Notes: a model not told the origin generated them from the sequence alone. DNA of 64,000 nucleotides from Lottia gigantea (GCF_000327385.1 NW_008710950.1:1591900-1655899), one strand, 5' to 3'; positions 35,907-47,789 are shown, numbered from the stretch's first letter. Made by a program: numbers and translations.

Positions 35907-38900
35907 TGATACTGTATAGGAAGTTGAGTAAGATTAAGCATAATATTTCATCACTGATCGATAAGGAAGGGTTAGGTAACTATGATGTAATCGCGGTTTA
36001 TTTCTATAATTATTATAATTACTACCAAAGGTGTGAAATTGATTTAAATCATTTCAATTAACTGTAATATTACATAAGGAATTTGCTCAGAATTTAATAT
36101 TCTTTGATGACTTTAATTGACGGGACTGTTCATCATCTGCACTACTTGCACATTGTTTGAAGAAAAAATTCGTTTGATGAAGGACTATAATTTGATTATT
36201 TCGGTTTTTAATCAAAGCGTATCTAAAAAATGAAATATATTTATATGGGGTTTGCATTGTTTAAAAACATGGTAAGGTATTTACAATTTGTTTTAGGTAC
36301 AATGTTGGTAGAACAGCCGATATCAAGAAGCAAAACTGCATGCACTGTACATGTTGAAACATGTCCACGCTACCAATTAAACAAGATATAATGTTCACGC
36401 TACAAATTAACCAAGATATAATGTTCACGCTACAAATTAACTTAGATATCATAACATGAGAGATTTGACTTCTCTATGAAATTTTTATATAAATTTAAAT
36501 AGATCCTAAACAACGACTCAGATCTTTAATTGATTGTAACATCACAAAATGTATTTCAAATTAGTCACGTGGATTATAGGGCATTGTGTCCTAAGAATGC
36601 ATGGTAACACAATTTCGTTTGAGCTTAAAGATCACTTACCCGAAAGCACCTATGGCCACATACAATGATTTTGTCAGGGAGGTGTATTATTATCTTTTTT
36701 CTTTAGTTGATACAATAATTAAAATCATTGATGTCGAACCGTGAGTAACAAAATACCATATGTTACAGGAGTTATTGCCCCTTTCCACAGTTGCAAGATA
36801 ACCGCCTTTTGTTGGCTTTTAACGATTTAGTCATAAAACTGAGAACACAATTTATCCATCATAATAAAGAAGCAGGTCCCATACTGGAATTACTTCAATT
36901 TACAAAAATTATATTTTGATGGAAAATTGATGACAACAGTTTCCACATCGAATAAAAATAAAGAATCAGAAAATTGGTAAAGAATCGGTTTCACATTACA
37001 TTTAAATTTCTACACAAACGATTGAATGTCATTATACTTTAATTAAATACAGTTATTTAAATGTTTCTATTCCGCTCTTACAATATCTTTTCAAATGTTT
37101 CAGGCATTAAAATAAGAATAGAATCAATGTGTTCGACACTGTTCGACATTAGTCAGGATTAATTTGAATGGTGTTTTGGGGTTTTTGTTTTTGTATAAAT
37201 TATTTAGACAACAGCTGGTAAAGGTAACATGTTGAGGCCTTGAGAAGCGGGTACCTGTCAAAATACAAACAATCCTTTTATTTATTTCATTTCATCAAGG
37301 TAAACCATTCGATTTATTTTTAGCCATTGATTTAATTTGCATTTATACATAAAAAACATTAGATACACCTCTTCGTGTTGCAGTTAATCGTAAATGCAAT
37401 CAGCATATTGTTTGAGATTAAATACTGCTTTTTTTTTTAAAATAATGTCTCCTATTTCAACAGTTTGGTGAGAAATATAATGACAAATCAGTGCATGTAT
37501 CTTATTTCTTCAGGACGATCTGTTACCTTGATTGATACTTTTGTAACAATTTATAATTAAAGGCATTGGAAAGTCGAATCCGTATTTTTTATTTCAACTT
37601 TAAACTCGAAGCAGATTTTCGAAAGAATATTTCATAACAGTGCCAAAATGATAATAAAAGTTTAGCATGTGTTCATTTATTTACATTTTGTGACGTCAGA
37701 CGTCTCTTAGGGATATCAGGATAGATCAATACCATTTGGTCATTCTTTGAACTCGGCCAACACTCTTTAAACAATTACAAAATCATGCAAACTTTCTTAC
37801 GGATTTATTTCTAACTATTAACCTAAGTCTTAAAACAGAATTAGAATGTTTTTCGATGCTGTCTTCTGTTGTTTATATTTTTAATATGATTAAAATCTAA
37901 TGTATATAATTGGAATCTTGTTCCCTGAAATTTTATTTTTTCTCGTTTTTGAAATGTGGTCTATTCATTATTCTAGTAACAAGTAACATTGTTGTCTAAC
38001 TGGTATATGTTGGTATCTCTGTCTCCTCTCACTAGATTAACTTCAACAAACGTTTCGTTACTGGCAACATTGAAATAATTAAACATTTCAAGATTTACCA
38101 ATAAATGTTATAGACTGAAACTTACTTTTTCGGATTTTACAACAATGAATTATTGTGCTCTAGGAAAATACAGCAGAAATTTCCACATTCATTTTACACG
38201 ATGCTCTGTTCAGTGACCAAATTGTTACTGTAACTGGGATAAGGCGGCGCTAGGTGTACGAAGAACCATTATTATAGAGCAGATATCCACACAAAGCAAA
38301 GGTGTGTGAACCAATACATTCTGCACCAATATTAAATCAACACTAATGATGAAATGATAACGTTTTTCAGTTTGCAATGTAAGAATGACGTCTTAACGTC
38401 CGATTAGTCGTTAGTTCTGCCGATGTTTTACTTTTTCCAGGCGCCGAAATTCAATGTGAAAAGTTCGTATCATCTGAGTAAGCATTCATATAAATATACC
38501 TCTAAAGGACCCAGATGCCTATTTTGAAAACTAGTAACCTATATTTCAACTCCGCCAAAGTTTTGAACAGCGGGTCAGTTAACATATATCAAATTGTGTT
38601 GATGCTGAAATATCCATTTCCAGTCTCTTTAAAACACCATTTAATATTCCTTAATCTATTTAAATCGCAATGTTTAATATTTCAACTCACGTAATTAGAA
38701 CAATAAAAAAGATCAAAGTAGTAAGTGTTAGGTTTCCAAAACAATTGTTTAAAATAGGAAGTCAGGGCGAATCCATTATTAATATTTCTTTACCCCAAGG
38801 CTAATTGTTTCAAACACCCAAATAATGTTGATCATTTCAACACGCATTTTAGCAACTTAAACAGCTTTCTGATAGACAACTCTTTCACTGTATGTTAATT

Positions 38901-40420
38901 AAATTATTCAAACACATATATATTTTAAGCTATACTCATCTATATTTCATTCATATGACCTTCTACGATGAATAGTCATATATATTTCAAACAATTGCAT
39001 TTATCACCGAAATTATTTATCGTTATATTAAAACCAAGTATCTCAATAGAAAATATGTATCCCATAAACTTTTTATCGTAAGTTATCTTTGTTTTAGCAC
39101 CATGAAGACGTTTTTTCTTTCTTTTTTTTTTACGCAATGACAATTTTTTCGGCGGGCAATCTTGTCAAATTGTCAATCTCATACTTGTACTCGAGAAAAC
39201 ACTATTTATAAGAACTACTTTAATTTTCTTCATACATTATTGGACACTAGTTTTCTATAATTTAGAAAAAAAATCATATGATCGTTGTAGAAAATTAGCA
39301 TAGTTGGCCTATATTAGAAAATGAAAACATGCGAGGAGTACTTCGCAATCGAATTTTACAAACATGGTTCTTTTGTAACTTGTCTTAATTGAGATAGGAC
39401 GATGTCATACTGGGATGAATGAAAGAGTTGAAATATTTAAATTGTTTTAGATACAATCGACTTTGAAAAACAATTTAATTGTTTATTCCGCACGTGGCTT
39501 TAAGTATAAATAATCCTTACTCTAAGCCTTTTTCTACACTCAGTTTAAATATTTACATTTCAAATGAATTTAAGACAACTATTTTCACAATTACTGGTCG
39601 ACAACTAGAAAGAAAACATCCAGTCTCTGGCGTTTTACATTAATATGTATCAAAAACTTTCTAATTAATGTATTTTCTTATCATCTCTGTAATTATCATG
39701 TCTAATTCGAATACATATCAATTTAATACTTTTATTTTTCAAACATAAACATTGCCAATGTTATCAAAAATTTTGACAAAAGGGCGATAACCTGATAGCA
39801 CAAATTGTAACTTGTTAATTGATATATTCACCAAACAAAAGCTGTCTTTATTTTCAATGCGTGTATAATTTGATCATGTGCTTTAAGAATTAAATTATTA
39901 ATGGTCTCCAATGTTTTTGTCTTCTATGTACATAATCTAAATTGCCATACAGTTTCTTTTTTTTGAGAGTTTTTCCAAAGAAGAGAAGTAGTCGATTGCC
40001 GCTTTGAATAAAGATATACGGCACCACGTTATGGTTTAACTAGTGTTTCACATAATACAATAAAATAGCCTTTAAACCGATATTATCAAACTGTAATATT
40101 CCCCTCACACCGTTCATCAATTACATTTAAATGGCACAAACGATTTCTAAAAACTGTCAAAAAATGAGATATTCAATTTGAAACGTTACAAGTATTTATT
40201 GAATTAAAACAAGAGCACAAGAAATAAGAACATTGAAATTCCATCTCGATTGATAACTATTACAGAATTGGCTTTTTTCGATGAAAATCAATTCTCTAGA
40301 CGAGAAAATGACGTTGTGAACTGTCAGAATTCTGTGATGAAAAAGAAAGTTTAGAATAATAGTTTTTGTAGTATAACCTATACAGTATTAAATAACGGTA
40401 ATATTCTCCGCCATGTTTTC
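35907..40420. other. Intergenic DNA, no gene seen
   Basis: No frame here has domain-like sequence. It contains the 30-bp tandem repeat at 36361-36450, one TGACGTCA site at 37691-37698, and an AAAGGGCGATAAC motif near 39779. Otherwise AT-rich DNA with poly-T runs near 37430 and 39120. Confidence 0.55.
36361..36450. repeat. 30-bp tandem repeat, three copies
   Basis: Three 30-bp units of the type ATGTTCACGCTACAAATTAA plus CCAAGATATA. The first has two or three differences and the third diverges at its end. The 63-codon minus-strand frame over it (VNIISWLIC repeats) comes from the repeat. Confidence 0.9.
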
Positions 40421-40432
40421 CCAGGGGGCGCT
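40421..40432 (+). promoter_or_regulatory. CTCF-like motif, forward
   Basis: CCAGGGGGCGCT followed by GCA stands out in AT-rich DNA and resembles the CTCF core (AGGGGGCGC). CTCF is known across Bilateria. A sequence match of this length alone is weak evidence of binding. Confidence 0.3.
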
Positions 40433-42456
40433 GCATGATAGTCTCGATGACATTCTCACAGATTATTCCTCCATTTATCTGATTGCTTTATTTTCAAACT
40501 TGCTCAGGAAATACACAAGCATGAAATGACTCATTTCTGATTCGTTTTCTAACTTGTCTTTTTTCAAGTTACCATGGCCTCAATTGACAAGTGAATAGTT
40601 TGACGGTTCTGTAATGACCAATATTGCTTATGAACCATTTGATTAAGAAGCTAATGCTAAATTAAGTCAAGCAGTTAATGTGTTTCGTTTCAAGCCTGGT
40701 TTCCTAGTTGTCTTTTTAACCGTCAACCGACACAGTGCTGACATGAACTGTAAATGGAATATTGAATTGCTTGAAAACAAATCTCATCAGCCACATAAAA
40801 TGGCAAATTCTAGTCAGGTCGTTAATATGTTTCGTTTTCCGTTTCATTGGTTCCTGTTATAATGAAGACAGATGCCACAATAATTATGGTAAAGCAATGA
40901 GCCGACATTAATATCCTCTAAGAACTTCGAGTTCAATTTTCATATTTTATTTCTTAACAATCAAAATCTAATATGGCTGTCAATAATAGTTTCATATCGC
41001 TGTTTGTTTTCCAATAACTATTATATCAACTTGCTATCAATATTAATAATCATTGGAATCATATAAACAACCCATATCGATCCATATTAGGAGCTTGATG
41101 TAAACTGTGTATTATGCAATTCCTTTAAAAGCATCGAAACCTGTCCATCTAAAATCAGACTAAAATATGGGCTATCCGTCTCGGGACAATCATATCCTTG
41201 TTATCGTTAATAAATCATGTGCTAAATTGTATCAATTAACGTTAGTTAAGTTTCTTCTTTTATGTTTTTTAAAAAACAATCCATTACCAATCAACAGTAT
41301 TTTTTTTTATAAAGTTGTTTAATAATGGAAGTAATATTTCACTGTAAAACGACACCCTAATTACAGGGTTCCTACTTGCTAGAAAGCGATACCCTCAATT
41401 ACCGTAAACAGAGAAATAGGCTTTTACATTAAATAAACAGTGAGACGTCTAATAGTAGTCAATTGAGGGTTTGTGATGAACATTGATACACTATGTTTTA
41501 CTAGCTATTCACTGTACAACATTCGTGAGGTGAGATCATGCTAGCCCCAATTTTCTTTAATTACCATCACAAACCATCATTATGTATTAATGGTTAAATA
41601 GCGCAGAGCTCATTATTTGTTGGCTGAAAGCCGAGTTGCTAAAAGGCTAGAAGAGGTCCTGCTATGTTATTATGTTTCAATAGCTAATATTTTTGATCAC
41701 GTGATTGTCTGTTTGAATAAGTGCTGCCCTCTGTTGGTCGATATTAATGCTGTAATGATTCTGATTTCACTCTATTGTCTCATTGCTATAATCAAACTAA
41801 GTTAATATTAACTTTACCACTATCTGACACCGGCATTTACATCTGTCAAAGTTGCCTTCTCCATGGACCTACTGTAATTAAACTTAATGAAATTGCCGCT
41901 TGGTGAGCGAGCTGGGAATAGCTAAACACTGCTTGGACGTGATTAACTACATCAACCTCGACTTGATCAGTTTTATCCTCAATTCTCCTAACATAACGTG
42001 GCTACAGACTCTCTTTGGTATTGTAGTACAATCAATGAGAGCACGAATCGCATGCCTTTCTTTAATTTTCTGATTTTTGTTTGTGTATGCTCATCGTTGA
42101 AACACGTGTTTAGTTCGTCGCAGACATAAATCCATCTTATCTCAACATTAGTCTTCGTTAATTCACGGAGCGGACGCCTACTCATGCCCCGTCCCAATAC
42201 TATTGAACGTCTTAATCTACCGCACGCAATATGTCCAATGTTTCCAACGAAAAGACACGCGTAAAGAATCAGTCTTGCAAGACTTGAATGAAGACTGTTT
42301 AATATCTTTGATTTTGGTAATAAATGAAAAGCTTTTATTAAGTACGTGCTGACGAAACAAACATATCAGCCCATCTGTGTAAGGAACTATTGACAATTTG
42401 AATCAAGTGGAATCTGGCAAGGCGTAAAAAGGTCACCTATTAAATCGGAAACTTCT
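40433..42456. other. Intergenic DNA, no gene seen
   Basis: It holds a loosely repeated GTTAATRTGTTTCGTTT near 40675 and 40822, a possible reverse CTCF-like site at 41726, and a 69-codon minus-strand frame (41988-42197) of unknown nature. An AATAAA on the minus strand at 42339-42334 could serve the exon candidate at 42457-42663. Confidence 0.5.
41726..41737 (-). promoter_or_regulatory. CTCF-like motif, reverse
   Basis: GCCCTCTGTTGG; its complement CCAACAGAGGGC matches CCASYAGRKGGC at 11 of 12 positions. It points toward the forward motif at 40421, 1.3 kb away. Confidence 0.25.
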
Positions 42457-42663
42457 TTAGGCTTGTTTAACTGATTGCTCCGTAACATTCGTTAAATATT
42501 CGCTAATAGAATGAGATTTTCTGTTTTCTTGACTTTGTGACACGAGTTCTTCAACAAGACGACTCAATTCGTATTTTATGGTTCTTTTAGTACTGGTAGG
42601 GACGTCGGATCCGTGACCCAATAATTTACAATGTTCTAGCTGTATCTCTTCCCAAGGGAACAC
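42457..42663 (-). CDS. Candidate terminal exon of an unknown gene
   Basis: On the minus strand the sequence CTTGTGCATAG, a fair 3' splice site with a pyrimidine-containing run before it, precedes an open stretch of 68 codons, starting FPWEEIQLEHCKLLGHGS, that ends in TAA. AATAAA lies 118 bp past the stop. The translation is hydrophilic and helical-looking (SRLVEELVSQSQENRKS), unlike most open frames here. There is no ATG at its start, which fits an exon rather than a whole gene. I know no matching family. Two other stretches upstream on the same strand (44036-44314 and about 44682-44848) may belong to the same gene, but phases and splice sites do not settle this. Confidence 0.25.
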   Translation of the reverse strand: MFPWEEIQLEHCKLLGHGSDVPTSTKRTIKYELSRLVEELVSQSQENRKSHSISEYLTNVTEQSVKQA

Positions 42664-44035
42664 CTATGCACAAGTTTAAAGAATGATACTTAGAATGATT
42701 TACACTCATGGGATAGTTCAAAGGTTATACAATTTAATACATAAAATACATTTTTGTAATAAGAGGTTTTTGAAAGATAAATTCTTGTGGGAAAATAGAC
42801 AATGAAAAATATTCCTCATTCTCAGATCAGGATGTTTTAACAGTCTGTTGGCAATATGAACATTGATCATCTTATTTGGAGATATTTGATGTCTTCTGAA
42901 GAAGAAATTGTATAATTGAGCTTAATTTGAAAGGATTAAGGACGGTTGCAAACTCGTATAGACATACATGTAACGCGGAAACATAAGCAACATAATCTAC
43001 AACTTCAAAGGAAGCTCTAGGGTATAAAATGATCGACGCTTCTAATTTTTAAAACATTTGAAGTTAACCATAGCCATCAAAAAGGTGAAGTATCTTTGTT
43101 TTGAATTATTTTTCCTGGACAATGGAAGTATGAAAAAACGAATCCTTTAAAAGTATAATTCGAAAGAAGAATAATTTGGAATCGAATATATTATTATGTG
43201 GATTTTATGCTTTAAGTTAAATTCTAATAGGAATTCAAACGAGTTTTTCTATCATTTTGTATGTGTATCGTGACACTTAAATGGTAATGGACACTGTTTC
43301 GATTTAAAGCCCAACGTCTGCTGTTCCCCGAGAATCTAGAAAACTTTGATCAGACGATGACGTCAATATGAAAAAAAACCATTCGACTCGGATAGTTGTA
43401 TGTTTGATGGTGACGTCATAGAGCGGTTAAGAGATTCTGGAAAAAGGGAGCAAAGATGTCAGACGGAATTTAAATGGTGCCAAGTTTTACATGCACCTCG
43501 TAGCATACAAAAGATAGAAAATTTCTCTAAGTCCCTTTAAAAAGATTTCTATGTTGTGACTGATAACAGTATGACATAATTTTAGGAATTAACCACAATC
43601 AGGGAATCCCAGACTGCTTATTTCCATTTAAAGAAAGCTAAACTAACATTGTGGCGATAAATATCAGACGAAACATTTGATTTAAATTGATGTAAAATAA
43701 ATGATGACAGGTCGGAGAGAGAGTGACATCAGGTGAATATTAAGTAAATATTACCAATTTACTCAGACGTTAAAGGCAGAATATCAAAGATGAAAATCAA
43801 CTAAAAGTCGTTGAAGCTAAATTCCTTGGGTTAAATTAATGACAGCTATCAGTAGACAGCCATACTTCTTGTGATTTCAAATTGCCACTTAAACAAACAG
43901 CATGGTTTAACGAAATTCAATCAAGTCTCTTTCAATCTGGTGAAATGATGGTGTTTATAATGTCCCCACCGGAAACAGTGATAGGATATATAGACGAATT
44001 GTATGAGACTAATCACAGAAAAGACGTGCCATGTA
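42664..44035. other. Intergenic or intronic DNA with two CRE-like sites
   Basis: No coding stretch was recognised. If the minus-strand exon candidates on either side are real, this is an intron. The segment 43300-43480 is richer in G+C than its flanks and contains both TGACGTCA sites. Confidence 0.45.
43358..43418. promoter_or_regulatory. Two perfect CRE palindromes 53 bp apart
   Basis: TGACGTCA occurs at 43358-43365 and 43411-43418, inside a locally G+C-richer segment. This is the full CREB/ATF palindrome. Two other copies in the window (37691-37698 and 47613-47620) are isolated. A paired arrangement is more suggestive of a real promoter or enhancer, but no adjoining gene is established. 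Confidence 0.35.
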
Positions 44036-44314
44036 CTACAAGTTAATTTTACACGTCTGCAAATCTTTCTTATCTTCTGCTTCCAGCGACAATCTTGTCA
44101 ATTTCATCGATTTTCCGCGTTTTTCAATAAAGTCTGTCTGTCGATTTAGTTTCTTGTTCCACGTTGAATAAAGAGAAGAAGGGGATGTTTTCACCAGGAA
44201 ATGGGCATCGAGTAATTCTCGTCTGGCTTCTTTAAGATAAGAAATAATGGAGGACAAGTCAAGTTTATTGTGCTGGTTTTTATCAAGGGACAATTTTGGT
44301 TCCAAAAGAGTCAT
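44036..44314 (-). CDS. Candidate coding stretch, unknown product
   Basis: A minus-strand frame of 92 codons from ATG at 44314 to a stop at 44036. The translation is hydrophilic and charged (SSIISYLKEARRELLDAHFL, then WNKKLNRQTDFIEKRGKS) with a likely helical segment, and looks more protein-like than other frames nearby. No promoter, homologue or certain splice site is visible. It could be an exon of the same gene as 42457-42663, a small gene, or chance. Confidence 0.25.
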   Translation of the reverse strand: MTLLEPKLSLDKNQHNKLDLSSIISYLKEARRELLDAHFLVKTSPSSLYSTWNKKLNRQTDFIEKRGKSMKLTRLSLEAEDKKDLQTCKINL

Positions 44315-45898
44315 CAATCAGAGTTTGTGTTGTCGTTATCGGACGACTCATCTCGCTACTCATTAAAGGCCATTTTAAACAACAAAGTACATTAGCGTCT
44401 GACAAGAATATCCAGGCTGTTTAGAAGAGATATATCACAGAAAATTGATAAGATTTCGATTGCTTTCAGGCCAAATTATTAGACTTTGATTTCCAGACAC
44501 TTTTAATATTTGAACAGATTTTTTCTTTGAATGTCAGTTTCTAAAGAGGTTTAGCATTATCAAAGATCTTATATACAAAGATCTTATATAAAATCAAATT
44601 ATTATTTTTTTTAGTTTTCTATACATAACTATTTCATTATCCGACGTCGATTAAATTTGAAATTGTTATAATGTACAGTACTTTGTAATTACAAGGGTCA
44701 GACATATCTCTTTTGGTAATGATCAATTCTTTAGGACCATTTAACAAGAAAGCACTAAAGTTATAAAAGAGACTTGATAATCGTGAGGAAGACTGAGTAA
44801 ACTGATTGAATAAGAATTCCCAAGAGATTAGTTTGATTTGAGGATACTCTGCCACCAGAAGAAAGTTTTAACTGACAATCAACACGAGTATAAAATCTAG
44901 CGAATAATTTAATTAAAGTTATCTCTTAATAAATTATGTTCGTTGAGAAGTGTGAGGTAATGTGTCGAGGACTAGACTGATCTAACATCTAGCGACTTGT
45001 AGCAAAGTCTCTGGGATTTAGAAAACTAATTTAGAAAATAAACAGGCGAGATTGACGGACACATTGAACAGAATTTACCATCTAATAATTCCCAACCATC
45101 AATACAAATGTCGTTCTGATCTAATTAACAACATAAAAGAGTTCCATAAAGGGCGATAACTGATGACATGATGAACAATGGTTGTACTTGTGTAGGGACT
45201 ACAAGTTAACTTAAAATAATCGGCAACTATCATAGAGAAAGGACATCATCTGGGTATATTAATGCATAGCGATTATACCTTCGGAAGTACTGTATAGTTG
45301 TTAAAGAAACCTCAATATCTGTCCCACGTCGTTTTCTACTGGGTAGAATTGTATAGAAATTAATAAATAAAAAAAGTCATGCGGTATTTATGGATATTAC
45401 TGCAAACATTTCAATTTTATTATATTTCCTCCTGGACCCAGCGGTAATAATTCAACTCAACAGATTTCTTACATCATTCCATATTGGTTTAAACATTGAC
45501 TCATATACATCCGCTCGTTTTAATAATCATTTCCAGGTCAATATATGGTTTATAAAACTTTCTTACAGCCGAAAACACCACATGAAATAACTCGGAGCTT
45601 AATTAAGAAGAGTTAAGTTATTAAGCTTTCGAGAGTGATATATTATTTGCTTCGCCAGATTATTTTAGACAATCTGTATTGTTTCAAATTGATAATCCGA
45701 CTTCTGGGCATCGTTAAGAGACAAAATATATCTAAATAAAATAAGGGGAAGAATTATCCGTTTGAGCAAAATATTCGTAATACGCCCCAATTTTAATGGC
45801 AGCCAAGTCGTCCAGAGGATTGACAAGAGCTGTCAGTAAATTCAATATTTCGAGAGAAACATTTTTATACAACAAGATCTTTATTCAGTCTTTACCTC
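44315..45898. other. Intergenic DNA, no gene seen
   Basis: A minus-strand open stretch at about 44682-44848 (EYPQIKLISWEFLFNQFTQ) lacks an ATG and is preceded by a TTCTGGTGGCAG acceptor-like sequence; it could be an exon but is unsupported. A 16-bp duplication (AAGATCTTATATA) lies at about 44562-44590, and AAAGGGCGATAACT near 45148. Confidence 0.4.
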
Positions 45899-47372
45899 TC
45901 TTTTTTATACGCCCACATGTCCACAATTGATCGTAAACCCTCTACAAGACACAATTCTTGGCGGATTTTGGCAAAACTTGGTATGAGTAATCACCCAAGG
46001 ATGAACCCTATTGAAAATCAGAAGAATCGAAAAATATTTAGTATAAATTATTGCCCTTGTTCTTGAAAACGCGTTCAATTTTTAGCTCGTAAACACCCCA
46101 GAAGACACAATTATTGACAGATTTTGACGAAACCTGGCATGAGTGTTTGTTATAACCCAAGGATAAACCCTATTGAAAATCAGAAAAATCGAAAAATATT
46201 TAGTATAAATTATTGCCCTTGTTCTTGAAAACCCGTTCAATTTTTAGCTGGTAAACATTCAAGAAGTCACAATTCTTGACAGATTTTGACGAAACTTGGT
46301 GAAATTGTTTATTATCACCCATGGATGAACCCTATCAAAAATAAAAAAAATCGAAATATGTTTTATAGGAGTTATTGACCTCGTTCTTGAAAACGCTTTC
46401 AAATTTTAGCTCTTAAACACTAAAAGGCATGATTCTTGCCGGATTTTGACAAAACTTAGTTTTATTATTCAGTACCGTGCTGAAGATTGAATATTTGCCT
46501 TCTTGAGTTCTCATGAGCTAAAAATTGAACATGTTTTCAAGAACAAGGGCAATAACTCATACTCAATATATTATTCAGTATTGCCCCAAAGAATTCAAAT
46601 GAAGTGTAGGACTGAAGGTTGACTATTTCATACTAGTGATTGTTACTGTACTGCTAAATATTTTTATTCATAATCAAAACTGCCAGTGGGCGAACATTAC
46701 CTTGCCTGGCAAGCTATCTTTTATTTTCGATTGGGTTCATTTATGGATGATAATAAACAATTCCACCAAGTTTCGTCTAAATCAGTTAAGAATTTTATTT
46801 TCTGATTGAAAATGTTTTTAAGAGCAAGGGCAATAACCCATATTACATATTTTTCCATGTTTTGCTTTTTGATAAGGTGAGTGATTCCACCAAGTTTCTT
46901 TAAACTCTGTCAAATTGTGCCTTTTAACGAGGTTTCAAGATTGAAATTATATACTTTTTAGATTTTTTTTTTGATATCTGTAGGGTACATCATTGGGAAA
47001 TGATAAACAATTTCACCCCATTTTGTCTAAATCTGTCCAGAATTGTGCAATAACTCATCAAATATTTTTGGTTTTGTAGGATTTTTATTGGGGTTCTTCC
47101 TTAGGTGATAACAAACATTGACATCAAATTTTATAAAATCTATCAGGACACCAGCTTTCTATCGTGTCCACAACAAAGTCAATAACGCATTAAATATTTT
47201 TCGATTTGTCTGATTTTCAATAGGGTTCATCCTTGGGTGTTCACAAACACTCACACCAAATTTTATCAAAACCCAGCCCTCTGCCGTGTCCACAATAATT
47301 GTGCATAGACAGACAGTCAGACAAGGGCGACGACTATATACACCCACTTTAATGTGTGCGCGTATAAAAAAG
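45899..47372. mobile_element. Large foldback (palindromic) repeat element
   Basis: The outer ends are inverted: TTTTTTATACGCCCACA at 45901 and, on the other strand, TTTTTTATACGCGCACA ending at 47371. The left half (to about 46480) holds three to four direct units of 156-162 bp, each with ACAATTCTTG, a GATTTTG-CAAAACTTGG segment, GGATGAACCCTATTGAAAAT and ATTGCCCTTGTTCTTGAAAA. The right half (about 46490-47300) carries five or six shorter, more decayed units of the same type in reverse orientation, such as ATTTTCAATAGGGTTCATCC at 47213. A GCCAGTGGGCG and CCTTGCCTGGCAAGC end module is embedded at 46681-46721. It has no coding capacity; frames such as 47159-47518 are artefacts. Likely a non-autonomous foldback transposon, or two elements inserted head to head. 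Confidence 0.75.
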
Positions 47373-47459
47373 ATCGTCAATATATTTAGTCCCGGATAAC
47401 CTAAAAATGAAACCCGTTCCAAAAGCCAGTAGGCTAAGCATACTAAGATTCGTATCGTA

Positions 47460-47700
47460 AATATAGGATCAGAACTGTATTTTCTAATTAAAGGTTGAGG
47501 AGGTGACACGGTAGTCACAACCTCCTATCCAAGAATTCAAGGTTGTCAGACTTTCACACGACGACAGAAATTAGAACCCACGACCCCCATTTTTTCGACG
47601 TAACTAAGCAAATGACGTCATGACATAAAAAAAAAACTTACATTCTATCCATAGAACTGTATATTATAGTTCTATGCTCTAACCGACTGTTCTACAGAAC
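47460..47700 (-). mobile_element. SINE-like relic with tRNA-type promoter boxes
   Basis: On the minus strand GTAGAACAGTCGGTTAGAGC (about 47672-47692) resembles a tRNA A box (TAGCTCAGTCGGTTAGAGC). GTGGGTTCTAATTTC (about 47562-47576) resembles the B box GGTTCGAATCC. The gap of about 100 bp is longer than in a tRNA and includes an ATAGAACT/AGTTCTAT hairpin and a T-run, so this is not a working tRNA gene. A TGACGTCA lies inside (47613). It abuts the foldback element. A decayed tRNA-derived SINE is the best reading. Confidence 0.35.
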
Positions 47701-47706
47701 CCACTT

Positions 47707-47789
47707 GGACCGAAACATCTGCCACTATTCCAGCCTGTAATAGGTAATGTGTCTATCAGCGGCTGGAATAGAGTCAGATGTTTTGGACT
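47707..47789. repeat. Inverted repeat with 29-bp arms
   Basis: The arms at 47707-47735 (ending ACTATTCCAGCC) and 47761-47789 (starting GGCTGGAATAG) pair at 24 of 29 positions around a 25-bp loop. It begins a few bases past the SINE-like relic and may be part of the same composite insertion. Confidence 0.8.

Noticed and set aside
47159-47518. 119-codon minus-strand open frame
   Set aside because: It spans the right end of the foldback element and is a by-product of the repeat.
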